A stretch of 64,000 bases of DNA from Flavobacterium geliluteum (GCF_017948595.1 NZ_JAGFBV010000007.1:62001-126000); one strand, 5' to 3'. Shown: positions 35,509 through 43,748, numbered from the stretch's first letter. Made by a program: numbers and translations. The notes: generated by a model from the sequence alone, not told the origin.

Positions 35509-36045
35509 ATGTCAAAAACAAATAACATCGTATTTAAAGGATTAAGTATTGTGGCTTGGATCATTTTTGTTGGCTTATGCATTGAGGCCGGTGGGCTAAT
35601 CGTCAATTTTATTTTTAGCCTCTATAAGCCTGAATTTGTCGCAAATCTTTATCAGAAACTTGATTTAAGTGAAATGTACGAACGTAATAAATTGGCTTTT
35701 TTCAGTATGTACAGTTTTATACTTGTCATCGCAATTTTGAAAGCTGTCCTTTTTTATGTAGTCATAATATTAGTGAGCAAAATTGATCTACTAAAGCCGT
35801 TCAACAACTTTGTTTCGAGACAAATTTCATTAATTAGTTACTTTACTCTCTCAATCGGACTTTTAAGTTATATCGCTCAACAGTCGGCTAAAAATCTACT
35901 TCATCGTGGCTTTGTTATTGACAACTTAAACCAGTTTTGGGAAGATAGTGAAGCTTTTATTTTGATGGCAGCTGTAATCTACGTTATTGCGACTATCTTT
36001 AAAAAAGGAATAGATATTCAAAACGAAAACGAACTAACTGTTTAA
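35509..36045 (+). CDS. DUF2975 membrane protein
   Basis: 178 residues with four membrane helices (about 10-32, 63-87, 105-123, 147-163), the standard DUF2975 layout. These proteins usually stand next to a small Xre/YozG-type regulator, as here (3 bases to the next gene). The role is unknown; a membrane sensor or a target of the regulator has been supposed. Confidence 0.8.
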   Translation: MSKTNNIVFKGLSIVAWIIFVGLCIEAGGLIVNFIFSLYKPEFVANLYQKLDLSEMYERNKLAFFSMYSFILVIAILKAVLFYVVIILVSKIDLLKPFNNFVSRQISLISYFTLSIGLLSYIAQQSAKNLLHRGFVIDNLNQFWEDSEAFILMAAVIYVIATIFKKGIDIQNENELTV

Positions 36046-36048
36046 GCT

Positions 36049-36270
36049 ATGCCAATAATTGTAAACTTAGACGTCATGATGGCAAAGCGAAAAATTTCTC
36101 TAAATGAACTTTCTGAAAAAGTCGATTTAACATTATCTAATCTTTCCATCTTAAAGACAGGAAAAGCAAGAGCAATTCGTTTTAGCACATTAGAATCAAT
36201 TTGTAATGCATTGGATTGTCAGCCAGGTGATATTTTGGAATATACAAGTGACGAAAAAAAGAAACTTTAA
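36049..36270 (+). CDS. Small Cro/C1-type helix-turn-helix regulator (YozG-like)
   Basis: 73 residues forming one HTH_26-type domain: MAKRKISLNELSEKV and the recognition region LTLSNLSILKTGKARAIRF, ending CNALDCQPGDILEY. It is probably an autoregulator of the operon with the DUF2975 gene 3 bases upstream. The C-terminal CQPGDIL phrase is common in this family. Confidence 0.87.
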   Translation: MPIIVNLDVMMAKRKISLNELSEKVDLTLSNLSILKTGKARAIRFSTLESICNALDCQPGDILEYTSDEKKKL

Positions 36271-36489
36271 AATTATATTTTAATATGCTCAAATTTAAAA
36301 AATTAGAAGCTAAAAAAAGAATATTGTATTTAGGCAAATGACTTAATAGAAAGTCTTCTATTTAAAATGATTAGGCAAATCCGAAAATAGGGCTTAATTT
36401 AGTTTAAAATTCGCTACAGTCCAAAATGTTAGTGATCATAACGCCTCCAAAAAAGCAAGACTTAATTAATTTAAAAGAATTTAAGAAAA
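36271..36489. repeat. attC-like site A
   Basis: A 219-base spacer. It carries the 16-mer GCAAATCCGAAAATAG (36375-36390) followed by GGCTTAATTT, then TTCGCTACAG and a core-like GTTAGTG (36428-36434) and ATAACGCC (36438-36445). A second partial GGCAAAT lies at 36333-36339. The identical 16-mer recurs in the next two spacers. An obvious left partner box was not found for this copy. Confidence 0.5.
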
Positions 36490-37404
36490 ATGAAGCGAAA
36501 AAACAAACTAGCAATTTTTAAAAGCATTCTAAGAGCAAAAAAAATAGGCAAATATTCTCTCTTACTATTATTGTTTTTTGTCACTTATTATGCGTCAGCA
36601 ATTCCTCCAAATTTTACTACTAAGGAAATAAAATTTGTTAGTGAAGGAGATGTACTCGCCGGAACTATTTTTATACCTAACAACATTGAGGCCGCCGTTG
36701 TCATTATTCATGGATCTGGACAAGAAAAAAGAATGATACAATTTGCTACTACCCTAGCCAACAACGGAATTGTAGTTTTTACGTATGATAAACGTGGAGT
36801 TGGAGCATCTGCGGGTATATATGCCGGACCTGAAGTAGGCACTAATAATGTTGATTTCTCTAACCTAAATCTTTTGTCTTTAGATGCAAGTGCTGCTGTC
36901 AATACTTTATCTGAATTTTTATCAAATGATCAAATACCAATAGGTTTAATAGGTGGTAGTCAAGCCGGATGGATAATTCCGTTGACAGCAGAGAAAAATA
37001 AGAAGGTCAAATTTATGACTATATTTAGCGGCGCACTTATAACGGTTAAAGAACAATTGAGATTCCAATTCTATACCAATGGAGATAAAAATTTTTGGGA
37101 TACCCACACCGAAGAAGAAGCAAGAAAACATATATTCAACGACCCAGACAAATATGAGTTTATTGACACAAACCCAAATGATATTCTTTCTAGATTATCA
37201 ATTCCAGGACTCTGGATTTATGGTCGTAAAGACATTCAAGTTCCAGCAAATCTATCAATAGAGTATCTTGATATCTTAAAGTCTAAAGGAAAACATTACG
37301 ACTATAAATTGTTTACAGACTTGGGACACAACACAGCATTTTCAGACTCTGAAGAGCCAATGAATAATGCAATCAATTGGATAAAAAACATAAATCATAA
37401 GTAA
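36490..37404 (+). CDS. Alpha/beta hydrolase, signal-anchored
   Basis: 304 residues. A basic N-terminus and hydrophobic stretch (about 20-37) suggest export or a membrane anchor. The oxyanion region is VVIIHGSGQEKR, the strand FTYDKRGVGAS is typical, the nucleophile elbow is GGSQAGW (Ser in G-x-S-x-A-G), and the acid and His fall in GRKDIQVP and LGHNTAF. It resembles secreted serine hydrolases/acyl transferases (FrsA/DLH-like); substrate unknown. It stands alone between two attC-like sites, as a one-gene cassette would. Confidence 0.85.
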   Translation: MKRKNKLAIFKSILRAKKIGKYSLLLLLFFVTYYASAIPPNFTTKEIKFVSEGDVLAGTIFIPNNIEAAVVIIHGSGQEKRMIQFATTLANNGIVVFTYDKRGVGASAGIYAGPEVGTNNVDFSNLNLLSLDASAAVNTLSEFLSNDQIPIGLIGGSQAGWIIPLTAEKNKKVKFMTIFSGALITVKEQLRFQFYTNGDKNFWDTHTEEEARKHIFNDPDKYEFIDTNPNDILSRLSIPGLWIYGRKDIQVPANLSIEYLDILKSKGKHYDYKLFTDLGHNTAFSDSEEPMNNAINWIKNINHK

Positions 37405-37417
37405 AAAAAACGAGAAG

Positions 37418-37575
37418 CACTATTGCTAACGACTACCACAGCTTATTTAAACTATTATCTTAATAAAAACCTAGTCTTTGCATTTAGAATAATTTTGCAA
37501 ATCCGAAAATAGATAATAACTTATTACCAAACCCTATATAGTTTAAGAAAGGCATGGGTTATGGCAACATAAAAA
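37418..37575. repeat. attC-like site B
   Basis: Outer boxes TTGCTAAC (37423-37430) and GTTATGGCAA (37558-37567) are inverted with a bulge; inside, TTAAACTAT (37447-37455) and ATAGTTTAA (37538-37546) form a perfect 9-bp stem. The central GCAAATCCGAAAATAG is at 37497-37512 and the preceding ~18 bases match site C. The geometry (two nested arm pairs, ~145 bases) is that of an integron attC site. Confidence 0.55.
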
Positions 37576-37600
37576 GCGATAAATATTAACAGTCAATAAA

Positions 37601-38350
37601 ATGAAAATGAAGATAAAAATTTTAATTAGCCTACTAACATTGAATTCTATTTTTACAATGAATGCACAAATCATAGATACTGGAAATAATGTTGGGATTG
37701 GAATAAATAACCCAGAAAAAAAATTACAAGTAAATGCATCAAAAAATGATGCCGGATTGCGTTTACACGCGCTTAATGGGGATAATAATACCGACACTCC
37801 TTATTTACTTTTAACAGGAGGATATCAAGCTAATAACGGTGTGGCTATGAGAGGTGTGAATGATCAAACTTATGGTAGAAAGGCATTAGTTTTTTATTCT
37901 GGTTGGAATGGAGATACTGATAATCCTCAAATTTCTAATTTACAAGAAAGACTTCGAATTTCATCAACTGGTCTTATTGGTATAGGAACAAATACTCCAC
38001 AATATAAACTTGATGTTTGTGGAGTAATTCGAGCCAAAGAAATCAAAGTAGATTTGCAGGGAACCTGTGTTCCTGATTTTGTATTTAAAAAGGATTATAA
38101 ATTGATGAGTTTAAATGAACTCGAAAAATTTGTAACAAGTAAAGAACACCTACCAGAAATAGCATCAGAAAAAGAAATGCTTGAAAGCGGACTCAATATT
38201 AAAGATTTTCAAATGAAATTATTACAGAAAATGGAAGAAATGACACTTTACATAATTGAACAAAATAAAAAAAGCGAAAAGCAAGAACACGAATTGAAAA
38301 TATTGAAAGATGAGATTATGAAATTGAAAAGTGCTAAAAATAAAAAATGA
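37601..38350 (+). CDS. Secreted tail-fibre-like coiled-coil protein
   Basis: 249 residues, signal peptide ending MNAQ (~24). The body has repeats of the GIGTNTPQYKLDVCG type (37-52 and ~125-140), as in Bacteroidota surface proteins with phage-fibre-like stalks. The last third (from about SLNELEKFVTSKEHLP) includes the conserved region that precedes the end of such proteins, then a coiled coil (~205-249) rich in Lys/Glu. It may trimerise and sit at the cell surface. It lacks the peptidase-type chaperone end. It is a single gene between two attC-like sites. Confidence 0.7.
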   Translation: MKMKIKILISLLTLNSIFTMNAQIIDTGNNVGIGINNPEKKLQVNASKNDAGLRLHALNGDNNTDTPYLLLTGGYQANNGVAMRGVNDQTYGRKALVFYSGWNGDTDNPQISNLQERLRISSTGLIGIGTNTPQYKLDVCGVIRAKEIKVDLQGTCVPDFVFKKDYKLMSLNELEKFVTSKEHLPEIASEKEMLESGLNIKDFQMKLLQKMEEMTLYIIEQNKKSEKQEHELKILKDEIMKLKSAKNKK

Positions 38351-38354
38351 CAAG

Positions 38355-38505
38355 TAATATCCCATAACACTCATCACAATAAATTCTTAAAGTACCTTAA
38401 CCCAAACTTGCTTTTGCACTAAGAAATAATTTTGCAAATCCGAAAATAGAGCTTAATTTTAATCCCAAACTCGCTTACCAGAACGTTATAAAACATTTAC
38501 AAAAC
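38355..38505. repeat. attC-like site C
   Basis: ATAAC (38364-38368) and GTTAT (38485-38489) form the outer inverted boxes. The 16-mer GCAAATCCGAAAATAG is at 38434-38449, followed by AGCTTAATTT. CCCAAACTTGC (38401-38411) and CCCAAACTCGC (38464-38474) flank it as near-direct copies. Upstream AAATAATTTT agrees with site B. Confidence 0.55.
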
Positions 38506-38522
38506 AGACCATAACAAACCAA

Positions 38523-39305
38523 ATGATACAACGAGTATTTGCCGAAAAAGCCAAGACAATTTTAAAGCCAGACGATAATGTCATTGGTTTAGCTGTGGCC
38601 GGCTCTTGGCTGACAAACGAGATAGATGAGTTTTCCGATCTTGATTTGATTATAGTAACTAAACAAAAAATTTCAGCTGACAAAAATCTAATGCTTGACT
38701 ATGCAAAAAGATTAGGGAATTTTTTATCTGGGTTTACAGGCGAACACGTTGGTGAACCAAGAGTTCTAATTTGTCTTTATGACAACCCACTCCTACACGT
38801 TGACATAAAATTTGTAACACTTGAGGAGTTTCATAATCGTATTGAAACTCCCGAAATACTGCTGGACAAAAACGGACAACTTCAAAAAGCAATTCATAAT
38901 TCGCAAGCAAAGTTTCCATATCCCGATTATCAATGGATTGAAGACCGCTTTTGGACATGGATACATTATGCTTTACTAAAAATTGGACGTGGAGAATATC
39001 TTGAAGCCTATGATTTTATGGGATTTTTACGAATGGTCGTTTTTGGACCCTTGCTTCACATCAAAAATGACAACTTGCCTCGTGGCGTAAGGAAAGTAGA
39101 AAAAGATTTAAACAGTGACGATTTAGCCCAACTAAAACTCACATTACCAAATTACGACAAACAATCATTAGTAAAAAGTTTGAGAAACGCGGTATTGTTA
39201 TACAGACAATTAAGGACTGAACTGTATGACACCAAAGTACATTTGAAAAACGACACAGAAAAAAAAGTAATGGCATATTTTGACGATATTGAGAACCGAA
39301 AATAA
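38523..39305 (+). CDS. Nucleotidyltransferase-fold protein (aminoglycoside adenylyltransferase-like)
   Basis: 260 residues. The catalytic strand reads GLAVAGSWLTNEIDEFSDLDLIIV: here GSW and the acidic pair in SDLDL match the pol-beta/ANT(6)-type active site. The C-terminal half is helical with WIEDRFWTWIHYAL. Database entries of this kind are often mislabelled as oxalate:formate antiporter, but there are no membrane helices. Drug modification is only a family possibility. It follows attC-like site C as a single gene. Confidence 0.72.
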   Translation: MIQRVFAEKAKTILKPDDNVIGLAVAGSWLTNEIDEFSDLDLIIVTKQKISADKNLMLDYAKRLGNFLSGFTGEHVGEPRVLICLYDNPLLHVDIKFVTLEEFHNRIETPEILLDKNGQLQKAIHNSQAKFPYPDYQWIEDRFWTWIHYALLKIGRGEYLEAYDFMGFLRMVVFGPLLHIKNDNLPRGVRKVEKDLNSDDLAQLKLTLPNYDKQSLVKSLRNAVLLYRQLRTELYDTKVHLKNDTEKKVMAYFDDIENRK

Positions 39306-39400
39306 AAGAAAAGCTAGTGATAGCAACCTCCCAAAACACCTGTGGTAGTAATGGTAGTAATTACTACAAATAACATAATTGAACATTAAATCTTAAAAAC

Positions 39401-39802
39401 ATGAGCAAAACCTGCGTTTATTTTACATTTCTTTTAATTGGATTTTCGATGATTTCGTGCGACCGAAATGAGGACGGAAAAGCAGATGACGATATTAAAC
39501 TATCAAAAAAAGACATCATTATGGAGTCTTCGCAAAGTTCTTATACCGTAGAAACTCGATCGACAGACTATTGGCTAAACGAAATATTTTTGGATGGAAA
39601 AGCTACTGATCTCAGTACAATTAATAACCTTGATAAAAATTGGATTGTTGTGCATCCAGAATATCAAGTAGAAAGGAAAGAAGATGGCAAAAAAATAGTG
39701 ATCACTATGAACAAAAATAATTCTAATGCAGATAGAATATTAATGATCACTTTGCAACATGGCAATTACTTTGATGGTATTAGAGTAACGCAGAAAAAAT
39801 AA
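39401..39802 (+). CDS. Small lipoprotein of unknown function
   Basis: 133 residues. Lipobox MISC (Cys20), then an acidic linker, then a strand-rich region that looks like a single Ig/BACON-type sandwich (ITMNKNNSNADRILMITLQHG ends it; quoted in part: RILMITLQHG). No family recognised firmly. A terminator follows 66 bases after its stop. Confidence 0.6.
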   Translation: MSKTCVYFTFLLIGFSMISCDRNEDGKADDDIKLSKKDIIMESSQSSYTVETRSTDYWLNEIFLDGKATDLSTINNLDKNWIVVHPEYQVERKEDGKKIVITMNKNNSNADRILMITLQHGNYFDGIRVTQKK

Positions 39803-39867
39803 AAACAGCCATAGCCCATACCTAGCCTTCCTCCAAAAGCTACAAACAACAAATAACTATAAAAACC

Positions 39868-39897
39868 AACCTCGTTTACGAACCTGTAAGCGAGGTT
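39868..39897 (+). terminator. Terminator closing the cassette block
   Basis: AACCTCG (39868-39874) / CGAGGTT (39891-39897) with the stem extended through TTTAC / GTAAG, then TCTTTTTT. It separates the lipoprotein gene from the KAP NTPase region. Confidence 0.8.
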
Positions 39898-39999
39898 TCT
39901 TTTTTGAAGAAAAACAAAGCTTTCGTTAAAAAAAGAATACTTCTTATACTATAAAATATAAATAATAGTAAATAAAAAATGATAGAGCCAATTGGTAAG

Positions 40000-40032
40000 A
40001 AAAAATAAAATATATTTGATAAGATATAAAAA
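40000..40032 (+). repeat. 33-bp direct repeat, right copy
   Basis: Differs at one base from 34775-34807. It includes TATATTTG (40011-40018), with a TTG 16 bases upstream (39992-39994), so it may be the promoter of the KAP gene starting 119 bases further on. A 14-codon ORF (40076-40120, MKISLRIN...) lies between, resembling the start of the short ORF after the left copy. Confidence 0.72.
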
Positions 40033-40150
40033 GCTAAACTAATTTTCGGGTATACATCCTAATAAAGGTTGAAGAATGAAAATTAGTTTGAGGATAAATG
40101 AGTTAACAGCAACCGCCTAAAACCATCGAAATAAATAATAACATTTTACA

Positions 40151-41554
40151 ATGATCAGACATAATGAAATAAAAATTCCAGCTGGAAAGCCATTTCTAAA
40201 TTGTAAACTTGGAAGACAAAAATATGCAACTGTTTTAACGAAAATTATTGATATATATCCGAATGGTTTTGTATTAGCAATTAATAATAAATGGGGAACT
40301 GGAAAAACTACATTTATCAAAATGTGGGAACAAGAACTAAAGGACTACAATTATCAAACTGTATATTTTAATGCATGGGAAAATGATTTTGAAAATAATC
40401 CATTAACCGCTTTAATGGGTGAATTAAAAACACTTACCACAAAAAGTAATGAACCAAAATTTAAAGAAGCGTTAAAAAGTGCCGCAGCAATTTCTAAACA
40501 TTTAATTCCAACTCTTGTAAAAGCTCTAGCAGATAATTATATCAACACAGAAAATTTTAAAGAAGCAATAGTTGACATTTCAAAAGGTTTTACAGATATT
40601 TTTGAAAAAGATGTCAATGAATACTCTGAAAGAAAAAAAAGCATTTCTGAGTTCCGAAAAAGTTTATCTGAATTTATTACAAATACTAACGATGGAAAAC
40701 CCTTAGTTTTCATAGTTGATGAACTTGATCGTTGTCGTCCAAATTATGCAGTTTCGATTTTAGAGCAAATTAAACATTTCTTCTCTGTTCCTAACATAGT
40801 TTTTGTATTATCAATAGATAAAGCACAATTAGGAAATGGAATTAGGGGCGTTTATGGAAGTGATAGGATTAATTCAGACGAATATTTAAGACGCTTCATT
40901 GATATTGAATATTCAATTCCTGAACCAGAAAAAGGATTATATTACAAATACCTTTATGACTATTTTGATTTTGCTGAATTTTTCAATTCAGCAAAAAGAA
41001 GAATATACAAAGAATTAAATTATGATGAAAACCACTTTTTAGAAATGTCTAACCTATTATTTGGTGATGCTTCAGTTTCATTAAGACAACAAGAAAAAAT
41101 ATTTTCGATAGCTCGACTTGCATTAAGAAGTTTTGAAGTTAATTCATATGTAATCCCAGAAGTCTATCTTTTCCTTTCATATTTAAAGATAATCGATGGT
41201 GATTTATATAATAATATCAAATTAAAACAATTAAGCATACCTGAACTACAAAACAAAATTATATTATATTTAAAAAACAAAATTACCGAGGATAACCAGA
41301 GCGGGTTAATGTGGTTGGAAGCATATATGTTACTCTTTTACAATAATTCTCTTTTTGGTACATCCAATCGGAAAAATTTATATGACCGAGAGGGAAGTGT
41401 GGAGAAACTGAAAATTAGTTCTATCATTAATGCAGTTAAAAATGAACAGTTTCTTGAAATATTTAAAACTATAGATAGTCGACAAAATGGTAGCCACATA
41501 CCAATTGAACATTTAATGAATAAACTAGACCTAATGGAAGAAATTATAATCTAG
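40151..41554 (+). CDS. KAP-family P-loop NTPase
   Basis: 467 residues. Walker A NNKWGTGKTT (45-54) and Walker B LVFIVDELDRC (Asp190, Glu191), then VLSIDKAQL, are KAP signatures, as is YFNAWEND after the P-loop. The usual pair of membrane helices inside the domain is absent, so it looks soluble. The C-terminal 200 residues are helical and unassigned. KAP NTPases are frequent in anti-phage islands, often as the ATP-driven sensor part. The next gene, a reverse transcriptase, begins 545 bases later on the same strand. Confidence 0.85.
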   Translation: MIRHNEIKIPAGKPFLNCKLGRQKYATVLTKIIDIYPNGFVLAINNKWGTGKTTFIKMWEQELKDYNYQTVYFNAWENDFENNPLTALMGELKTLTTKSNEPKFKEALKSAAAISKHLIPTLVKALADNYINTENFKEAIVDISKGFTDIFEKDVNEYSERKKSISEFRKSLSEFITNTNDGKPLVFIVDELDRCRPNYAVSILEQIKHFFSVPNIVFVLSIDKAQLGNGIRGVYGSDRINSDEYLRRFIDIEYSIPEPEKGLYYKYLYDYFDFAEFFNSAKRRIYKELNYDENHFLEMSNLLFGDASVSLRQQEKIFSIARLALRSFEVNSYVIPEVYLFLSYLKIIDGDLYNNIKLKQLSIPELQNKIILYLKNKITEDNQSGLMWLEAYMLLFYNNSLFGTSNRKNLYDREGSVEKLKISSIINAVKNEQFLEIFKTIDSRQNGSHIPIEHLMNKLDLMEEIII

Positions 41555-41765
41555 AGCCAGAAACCAACAGAGGTTTTACGCAATAGCCCATTTTATTTTT
41601 CTTAGCTGAAAATTACTAAAAAGAGATTTACATATTTTTACAACAAAGTAATAAATTGTCGGAACTATGTGAAATTGCGGAGAGTTGAAAGATGCTAAAT
41701 TTCAAGGAAAAGAAGAAAATCTATAATTACAAATTAAAAAATGATTTAATAAAAATAAGCTTTTT
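41555..41765 (+). other. Spacer between the KAP gene and the RT-associated RNA
   Basis: AT-rich, no terminator seen after the KAP gene. A weak promoter-like pair, TTG at 41675-41677 and TAAATTTC at 41696-41703 (18 bases apart), lies about 60 bases before the proposed RNA. A 40-codon ORF (41692-41814) overlaps the RNA start and is not trusted. Confidence 0.35.
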
Positions 41766-42087
41766 GGGGTCAGAAGGTCGGAATGATACGTTTAACTATA
41801 ATATACCATTCTAAAAGATACGTTAGATGGGAAGGTAAATACCAATTTCCAAATGTTCTAATGAAAGAATTAATGAGGAAAGAGTTATTAACAGCATAAT
41901 GACTGTTGAAACCCTGAGGTTGGTTCTGCGTTTCAATTTTCTGAACATATTTGATGTGTTTATTAATTTAGTTACAAAGATAACAATTTCTATACCTGAA
42001 AAGAGTAGTGTCGCAATAGCCTTGCAAAAGGTAAAAGCTTCGACGGAGCCTGTACATTCTAAACCTACTACTATAAAATCTGACCCC
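41766..42087 (+). ncRNA. Candidate structured RNA upstream of the reverse transcriptase
   Basis: The segment is closed by a perfect 9-bp inverted repeat GGGGTCAGA (41766-41774) / TCTGACCCC (42079-42087), with a further AGGT/ACCT pair inside. The right arm is followed by eight T and then, 12 bases on, the ATG of the RT. Internal stems include GAATG/CATTC (41781-41811), GGAA/TTCC around GGTAAATACC, TTGAAAC/GTTTCAA (41906-41936) and CCTTGCAAAAGG near 42020. The 3' half is clearly richer in G+C than the RT gene. This layout matches retron msr-msd and DRT2/DRT9-type template RNAs in position, but the fold was judged by eye. Confidence 0.6.
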
Positions 42088-42099
42088 TTTTTTTTAAAT

Positions 42100-43617
42100 A
42101 TGGAAATAGAAAACTGGTTTAAACTTAAAAAATATCCACATATTGGCTTACCAATTACGATTAAAGATTATAATTGGGCAAAAAAGTATGTTATGGATAA
42201 AGAAAAAATAAAAAAGCACAGCTTTCTTCCTCTCATTCATAAATGTATCTCACAAAGGAAATTTAGACCCGATAAAACTAGGACTGACAAAACAAAAACA
42301 AAAAAAAGATTTAGAATTAAAGATAAAAAAGATAGAAATATTTTTTTTGCTTCACATATTGATTCTTTAATTTTTTCGTACTACAATACTTTATTGGTTG
42401 ATGCTTATGAAGCATATATTTCAAAGAAAGAATATAACAATTCGGTAGTTGCATATAGAAAAATTCCGCTTTTTGAAGGCGCAGAAAATAACAAATGTAA
42501 TATTGAGTTTGCAAAAGAACCATTTGAATTTATTAAAAAAAATAATGACAAAAAACTTTCTGTAATTGTTGCTGACGTCACTTCTTTTTTTGACAATCTT
42601 GACCATAAAATATTAAAAAAACAGTGGACTAAAATATTAAGTGAGAAAACTTTACCTTCAGAGCATTATAATGTTTTCAAGGCTCTAACTAAGATTAAAT
42701 ATATTGAAGGCGAACAACTTTTTAATAGTTATCATAGAACTATGATAGTTGAAAGAGGATTGCCTAATTCCTCTAAAAAATCAATTTACAAAAGAAAAGA
42801 AATTAGTAAATCTCACTATTTCAAAGAAAAAAAAGCAGTTGCATACTGTGAAAAAGATGAATTTATAAAGAATAATTTAAATTTAGTTATTTCAAAAAAT
42901 AATAAAGTTGGAATTCCACAAGGAAGCCCAATAAGTGCAACATTGGCAAATGTTTATATGATAGATTTTGACAAAATTGTTTATAAAAAAGTTGATTCAA
43001 TTAAGGGATATTATCAAAGATATAGTGATGATTTAATTATAATTTGCGAGCAAGAATATGAGGATGAGATTATCAAAATAATTAGAGAAAATATTTCGTC
43101 CAAAAATATAGCAAATCTTGAAATTCAACCAAAAAAAACAAGTGTATATAGATTCGAAAATATAGAAAATACGTTTAAAGGTTTTGAAATTGATGAAATA
43201 ACTAAAATACCAAATTTCAATAAAACGCTTGAATACTTAGGCTTTTCTTATGATGGACAAAAAGTACTGATTAAAACTTCTGGCTTTTCCAAATTTTATC
43301 GCTCAATGATAAAATCATTTAAAAAATCAGCTTCACTCTCAAAATATAGTAAGAATCCAGATAAAAGAATTTTTAAATCTAAACTTTTTAAAAGATTTTC
43401 GTATAAGGGGTCTAAAAGAAAATTAATTTATAGACCATCCAAAGATGATAAAACAAAATACCTAAAAACTAAAGAATATAATTGGGGAAACTATTTGAGT
43501 TATGTCTATAAAGCTAATTGTACAATGAGAGAAATCAATAACGAAGATTCAATTAAAAAACAAACTCGTAAATTTTGGAAAAACTTTAATCACTTAATGA
43601 AAAAACATAGTACTTAA
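42100..43617 (+). CDS. Reverse transcriptase, defence-associated (DRT/UG) or retron-like type
   Basis: 505 residues from ATG 42100; a longer start at 41899 runs through the structured region and uses atypical codons, so it is rejected. RT motifs are complete: motif A VADVTSFFDNLDH (Asp159), motif B GIPQGSPISATLAN (about 271-284), motif C YSDD (308-311), then LEIQPKKTS and LEYLGFSY. There is no maturase, endonuclease or CRISPR fusion. An unusually long segment (~100 residues) separates motifs A and B, and a ~110-residue basic tail is the likely effector or RNA-binding part. The FKLKKYPHIGLP opening resembles stand-alone defence RTs. Exact class not assigned. Confidence 0.85.
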   Translation: MEIENWFKLKKYPHIGLPITIKDYNWAKKYVMDKEKIKKHSFLPLIHKCISQRKFRPDKTRTDKTKTKKRFRIKDKKDRNIFFASHIDSLIFSYYNTLLVDAYEAYISKKEYNNSVVAYRKIPLFEGAENNKCNIEFAKEPFEFIKKNNDKKLSVIVADVTSFFDNLDHKILKKQWTKILSEKTLPSEHYNVFKALTKIKYIEGEQLFNSYHRTMIVERGLPNSSKKSIYKRKEISKSHYFKEKKAVAYCEKDEFIKNNLNLVISKNNKVGIPQGSPISATLANVYMIDFDKIVYKKVDSIKGYYQRYSDDLIIICEQEYEDEIIKIIRENISSKNIANLEIQPKKTSVYRFENIENTFKGFEIDEITKIPNFNKTLEYLGFSYDGQKVLIKTSGFSKFYRSMIKSFKKSASLSKYSKNPDKRIFKSKLFKRFSYKGSKRKLIYRPSKDDKTKYLKTKEYNWGNYLSYVYKANCTMREINNEDSIKKQTRKFWKNFNHLMKKHST

Positions 43618-43710
43618 GAACTTTATCAATAATTATCAAAATTAGTTTAAAAATAACATAGTAATCGTTGAATATAAAACAAAAAATACTTTCACAAAAA
43701 AGCACTACAA

Positions 43711-43743
43711 AAGCCTTCAAAAACAACTTGTTTTAGGAGGCTT
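43711..43743 (+). terminator. Terminator after the reverse transcriptase gene
   Basis: Stem AAGCCT...AAAAC / GTTTT...AGGCTT with a small internal mismatch and a 5-base loop, followed by TTTTTT. It lies ~95 bases after the RT stop. Confidence 0.8.
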
Positions 43744-43748
43744 TTTTT

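Noticed and set aside
38523..39305. Naming this gene as an aminoglycoside resistance enzyme
   Set aside because: Only the nucleotidyltransferase core is seen; specific ANT(6) or ANT(9) features cannot be confirmed by eye.
34775..40032. Prophage or integrative element bounded by att sites
   Set aside because: No integrase, tRNA or phage structural genes are inside or at the ends; the repeat contains a promoter box, so duplication of a promoter explains it as well.
41899..42099. N-terminal 67-residue extension of the reverse transcriptase
   Set aside because: Codons there (CTG, AGG, GTC, GCC, TCG, ACG) differ from the AT-rich RT gene, the stretch overlaps the paired RNA segment, and RT homology starts only after Met at 42100. 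Not fully excluded because of the TAATG overlap with a 38-codon ORF.
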